A stretch of DNA of 64,000 nucleotides from Natrarchaeobius halalkaliphilus (GTDB lineage Archaea > Halobacteriota > Halobacteria > Halobacteriales > Natrialbaceae), in the NCBI RefSeq assembly GCF_003841485.1, contig NZ_REFY01000002.1, positions 186,001 through 250,000 on the forward strand, in the 5' to 3' direction. The notes below the pieces were generated by a model. It worked only from the letters and a program-made list of their open reading frames with translations, was not told the origin of the DNA and searched no databases. This document shows, one piece after another, positions 61,130 through 64,000 of the stretch (positions are counted from its first letter, which is position 1; the number at the start of each line of letters is the position of its first letter). A program made the position numbers and the translations under genes.

Positions 61130-62155
61130 TTACTCGTCGACCGCCTCCCACAGCGGATACAGATCGTCTTCGATCGGTTCCGTGATCGACGTCGAATCGA
61201 GTCTCAGTTCGGGCTCGCCGGATCCGACCGTCCCGATTGCCGTCGCCTCGACTCCGGCCTCGGTGAGGGTATCGAGACAGCCACCGAGGGCCGCCTGCGG
61301 GACCGTCGCGAGCAACGCACCTGAGCCGAAAATACACAGGGGATCGACGCCAGCAGCCGCACACAGAGCCTCGGTTTCGGGACGAACCGTCACCGCTTCC
61401 CGATCGATCTCGAGGCGGACGTTCGACGCGCGGGCGATCTCGAGCAGTCCGGCGGCGACGCCGCCCTCGGTTGGGTCGTGCATCGCAGTCGCGTACTCGC
61501 GGACTGCCCGTGCGTCGGGAACGACGCTGATCTCCGCGAGGAACTGCTCGGCGCGGTCGCGGATCGCGTCGTCGACGTCGAGTGTGTCCCCGAAGTCGGC
61601 CGCGAGGATCGCGGTGCCCTCGATTCCTGGCGCTTTCGTCAGGATCACCGCGTCGCCGGGTTCGGCTCCGCCGGTCCGAACGAACGAGTCGGTCGCGCCC
61701 ATCGCCGTCAGCGAGATCAGCGGACGCTCTATCTGGTCGACGTACTCGGAGTGACCGCCGACGATCGTCGCGCCGACGTCGGCAGCCGCCGCCTCGAGGT
61801 CGGTCATTATCGTCTCGAGGAGGGTCTCACCGGTCGCAACGTCTCCGTCGCTCGAGTGCCGGAGTCCGTCGGTTTCTCGCTCCGAGCCGGGCAACAGGAC
61901 GACGACGGTCAGCCAGCGCGGGTCGGCACCCGAGGCGGCGACGTCGTTGCAGGCCACGTAGACGCCGAGCGTTCCGACCTGCGAAGCCGCAAGCGAGATC
62001 GGATCGGAGCTGACGACGAGGTCGCCGCCGGGCCAGTCGATCACGGCGGCGTCTTCGCCCTCCGCCGGTCCCTGAAGGATCGTTTCGTCGGCCCCGCTGT
62101 CCGTCCGATCGAAGACGTGAGCGAGCAACTCGTCGGGAGGTACCTTTCCGGGCAT
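61130..62155 (-). CDS. AIR-synthase-like (PurM/HypE superfamily) protein
   Basis: 341 residues from ATG 62155 (MPGKVPPDELLAHVFDRTDS). The family's N-terminal ATP-binding half: EGEDAAVIDWPGGDLVVSSD, GTLGVYVACNDVAASGADPR; C-terminal half with DPTEGGVAAGLLEIARASNV and FGSGALLATVP. AIR-synthase superfamily includes PurM, HypE, ThiL and SelD; this haloarchaeal group is not assigned to any of these by the visible residues. It begins one base from the end of the F420-dependent oxidoreductase gene on the same strand, so the two form an operon. Confidence 0.85.
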   Translation of the reverse strand: MPGKVPPDELLAHVFDRTDSGADETILQGPAEGEDAAVIDWPGGDLVVSSDPISLAASQVGTLGVYVACNDVAASGADPRWLTVVVLLPGSERETDGLRHSSDGDVATGETLLETIMTDLEAAAADVGATIVGGHSEYVDQIERPLISLTAMGATDSFVRTGGAEPGDAVILTKAPGIEGTAILAADFGDTLDVDDAIRDRAEQFLAEISVVPDARAVREYATAMHDPTEGGVAAGLLEIARASNVRLEIDREAVTVRPETEALCAAAGVDPLCIFGSGALLATVPQAALGGCLDTLTEAGVEATAIGTVGSGEPELRLDSTSITEPIEDDLYPLWEAVDE

Positions 62156-62156
62156 G

Positions 62157-63161
62157 TTAGCCCCGGTCGGGTGCCAGTTCGTCCATCGTCTCTCGGATCT
62201 CGTCCGCCTCCGCACCACGGGGAAAGCTGACCGTGACCGCATCGACGCCGTCGATCCCCTCGAAACGGCGGAGCGTTTCGCGTGCGGTTTTCGGGTCGCC
62301 GGCAGCACAGAGTTCGTCGAGGAGATCGTCGTCCAGGGCGTCCAGCGCGCGCGTCCGGTCCCCTTCTTGCCAGGCGTCGTGGATCGTTTCGGCCTCGGCG
62401 TACCCCTGGCGGACGAGCGAGTCGCGGTAGAACGTCCCCATCCCGCCGACGTAAAAGCCCGCGTGCTGACGGGCGAGCGCTCGAGCCCGGTCGCCGTCCG
62501 ATAGCGCACAGCAGGTCACGCCGACGGTGACGCGGACGTCGTCGGCGTCGCGCTCACCGAGGTCCGTCCCGCGTTCGACGTCCTCGAGTCGGCTTCGCAC
62601 CCCATCAGGGGTGAGCATGATTCCGTGCCAGCCGTCGGCAAACCGACCGGCGAGTTCGACCGCCTTCGGCCCCATCCCGGTCACCTCGATCGGCGGCACC
62701 GGCTCCGGCGGCTCACACCGGAGTCGAAAGCCAGAAACCGAGACGGACTCGCCGTCGTACTCGACCGGTTCGCCCGAGAGAACCTGTCGAACGACCTCGA
62801 CGGTCTCCCGGGTTCGTTTGAGCGGGTTTCCGTACGCCACGCCGTGCCAGTTCTCGACGACCGCGGGGCCGCTTGGACCGATTCCGAGTCGGAACCGACC
62901 GTTCGAGACCTCCTGAAGCGTCGCGGCGGTCTGTCCCAACAGCGCAGGCGTTCGCGAGTAGGTGTTGAGGATGCTCGAGCCGAGGTCGATGCTGTCGGTT
63001 CGCTCGGCGATCGTCGCCAGCACGGTTACCGCGTCTCTGCCCCACGTCTCGGGGAGCGAGACGCAGCCGTAGCCGGCGGATTCGGCTCGCCGGGCGTACT
63101 CGACGAGCGAGTCGACCGACGGCTGGGCGGCGACCGGGAGGTGAATCTCCCTGTCAGTCAT
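62157..63161 (-). CDS. F420-dependent LLM-class oxidoreductase
   Basis: 334 residues from the ATG at 63161 (MTDREIHLPVAAQPSVDSLV). Luciferase-like TIM-barrel motifs: YGCVSLPETWGRDAVTVLAT, TDSIDLGSSILNTYSRTPAL, EVSNGRFRLGIGPSGPAVVE and GFRLRCEPPEPVPPIEVTGM. The segments fit TIGR04024-like haloarchaeal members, which use cofactor F420. The substrate is not known. It leads the operon with the AIR-synthase-like gene and diverges from a TetR gene 255 bases away. Confidence 0.88.
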   Translation of the reverse strand: MTDREIHLPVAAQPSVDSLVEYARRAESAGYGCVSLPETWGRDAVTVLATIAERTDSIDLGSSILNTYSRTPALLGQTAATLQEVSNGRFRLGIGPSGPAVVENWHGVAYGNPLKRTRETVEVVRQVLSGEPVEYDGESVSVSGFRLRCEPPEPVPPIEVTGMGPKAVELAGRFADGWHGIMLTPDGVRSRLEDVERGTDLGERDADDVRVTVGVTCCALSDGDRARALARQHAGFYVGGMGTFYRDSLVRQGYAEAETIHDAWQEGDRTRALDALDDDLLDELCAAGDPKTARETLRRFEGIDGVDAVTVSFPRGAEADEIRETMDELAPDRG

Positions 63162-63416
63162 CGATCGACCCCGCGTCGATACTCGGATCGGTCGATACCC
63201 GTTCGTCCTCACTCGCCAGTCGAACGCTCGAGGATCCCATCGATACCAGTAGCTACAGGGATGGCGAAGATAGTAATACCGGTCGGAGCAACGACGCCCG
63301 GACGTCCAGTCTGGCTCATCCCACAAATCGACGGCGTCGTCGGCGTAACCCGTCCCCCACGCTCGAGTATCCGCGATCCAAACGCTTTTGCCGATTATTT
63401 GCGACAGACGTAGTGA

Positions 63417-64000
63417 ATGGGGAGAGACAGCGAGGACGAGGGCGTCGATACGCAGGAAGCGATCATGCGAGCGACGTACCGCGCGCTCTGCAAACACGGG
63501 TACGCGAATCTCACGATGCAGGCGATCGCCGACGAGTTCGACAAGACGAAAGGCGTCATCCACTACCACTACGATACGAAAGAAACCCTTCTCGTCGCCT
63601 TCCTCGAGTACCTGCTCGATGCGTTCAACGAGAACATCGCGGTCGACGAGAACGAGGAGCCGGAAACCCGGTTACTGACGCTGATCGATACCCTGTTGTT
63701 CGGCCCACCCGAGCGGGGCGAGTTCGATCACTGGGAGCTGATGGTCGCGCTGCTCGAAGTGCGAAGCGAAGCACCGTACAACGAGGAGTTTCGCCGGCAG
63801 TTTACGCACAACTACGAGACGATCGAAGCGACGCTCGTCGCGATCATCGAAGACGGAATCGATCGAGGGAAGTTCCGCGACGTCGATCCACAACTCGCCG
63901 CGACGCTGTTTCTCACCGCCCTCAACGGCGCGCGAATCTACCAGGTTGCGCTCCGACGCGACGACGTGGCCCAGCTTACACGCGACGGTCTCGAGGCAAT
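63417..64000 (+). CDS. TetR-family transcription regulator, truncated at window end
   Basis: At least 194 residues, continuing past the window. N-terminal helix-turn-helix: AIMRATYRALCKHGYANLTM, QAIADEFDKTKGVIHYHYDT, KETLLVAFLEYLLDAF. The ligand domain follows (FDHWELMVALLEVRSEAPYN). A TATA-like ATTATTT about 20 bases before the ATG would allow a leaderless message. Its divergent position suggests control of the neighbouring F420-oxidoreductase operon or of a flanking transporter outside the window. Confidence 0.9.
   Translation, partial: MGRDSEDEGVDTQEAIMRATYRALCKHGYANLTMQAIADEFDKTKGVIHYHYDTKETLLVAFLEYLLDAFNENIAVDENEEPETRLLTLIDTLLFGPPERGEFDHWELMVALLEVRSEAPYNEEFRRQFTHNYETIEATLVAIIEDGIDRGKFRDVDPQLAATLFLTALNGARIYQVALRRDDVAQLTRDGLEA

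Noticed and set aside
1-64000. tRNA, rRNA or phage-like regions
   Set aside because: No cloverleaf structure, ribosomal core sequence, integrase, capsid or terminase-like protein was recognised in any part of the window.

Overview
The window is chromosomal DNA of a halophilic archaeon (class Halobacteria). The evidence is its high GC content with strong third-position G/C bias, very acidic proteins, Tat-type secretion signals, leaderless promoters with a TATA box about 25 bases before the start codon, and archaeal markers: transcription factor TFB, LSm with ribosomal protein L37e, a PhaRPEC polyhydroxyalkanoate operon, bacterio-opsin-activator-type regulators and an Htr-type transducer. The exact genus cannot be fixed from the sequence alone. 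I see no rRNA, tRNA, CRISPR array, transposase or prophage gene.

Layout. 1-10.1 kb is a cell-surface or polysaccharide-related neighbourhood: the end of an alkaline-phosphatase-superfamily gene, a QueC-like PP-loop protein, a large polytopic membrane protein, a CoA-transferase and GNAT pair, and two paralogous Tat-exported beta-helix proteins driven by near-identical leaderless promoters. 10.4-18.7 kb holds regulation and DNA handling: a DUF7344-type membrane regulator, TFB, a sensor-poor chemotaxis transducer, an XPB/Rad25 helicase and a HerA/DUF87-type coiled-coil ATPase. 18.7-27 kb returns to surface-sugar genes: a DegT-type aminotransferase, a phosphodiesterase-like protein overlapping a FemAB/BioF2-like acyltransferase, and GlmU and GlmS facing each other. 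27.6-37.2 kb has an antiporter-Usp fusion, a small DUF5786 protein, two Bat-type regulators (one of 1073 aa), and a Sco-TlpA-CcdA thiol/copper operon followed by a Usp gene. 37.4-47.2 kb has a small zinc-ribbon protein, trehalose synthesis (otsA-otsB), a tandem pair of paralogous membrane proteins, an HPP membrane protein, PspA, cytidine deaminase and GlmM. 47.2-50.9 kb is the PHA locus: phaJ diverging from phaR-phaP-phaE-phaC. 50.9-64 kb has a threonine-synthase-like protein lacking the PLP lysine, the lsm-rpl37e pair, a metalloprotease, several small haloarchaeal membrane proteins, a Dna2-like nuclease-helicase, a PAP2 phosphatase, an AIR-synthase-like protein with an F420-dependent oxidoreductase, and a truncated TetR gene.

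How genes work together: GlmS, GlmM and GlmU give the three-protein route from fructose-6-phosphate to UDP-GlcNAc and serve the surface-sugar genes. PhaJ supplies (R)-3-hydroxyacyl-CoA to PhaE/PhaC, with PhaP coating granules and PhaR regulating. OtsA and OtsB make trehalose. Sco, TlpA and CcdA fit copper delivery and thiol reduction for cytochrome oxidase assembly.

The most notable unexplained signals are a threonine synthase homologue with Asp in place of the Schiff-base lysine, an 82-bp nested palindrome present twice in opposite orientation, ATGG repeats at mostly 10-bp spacing immediately upstream of the phaR promoter, and a shared CATAACAAAGC motif before surface-related genes.
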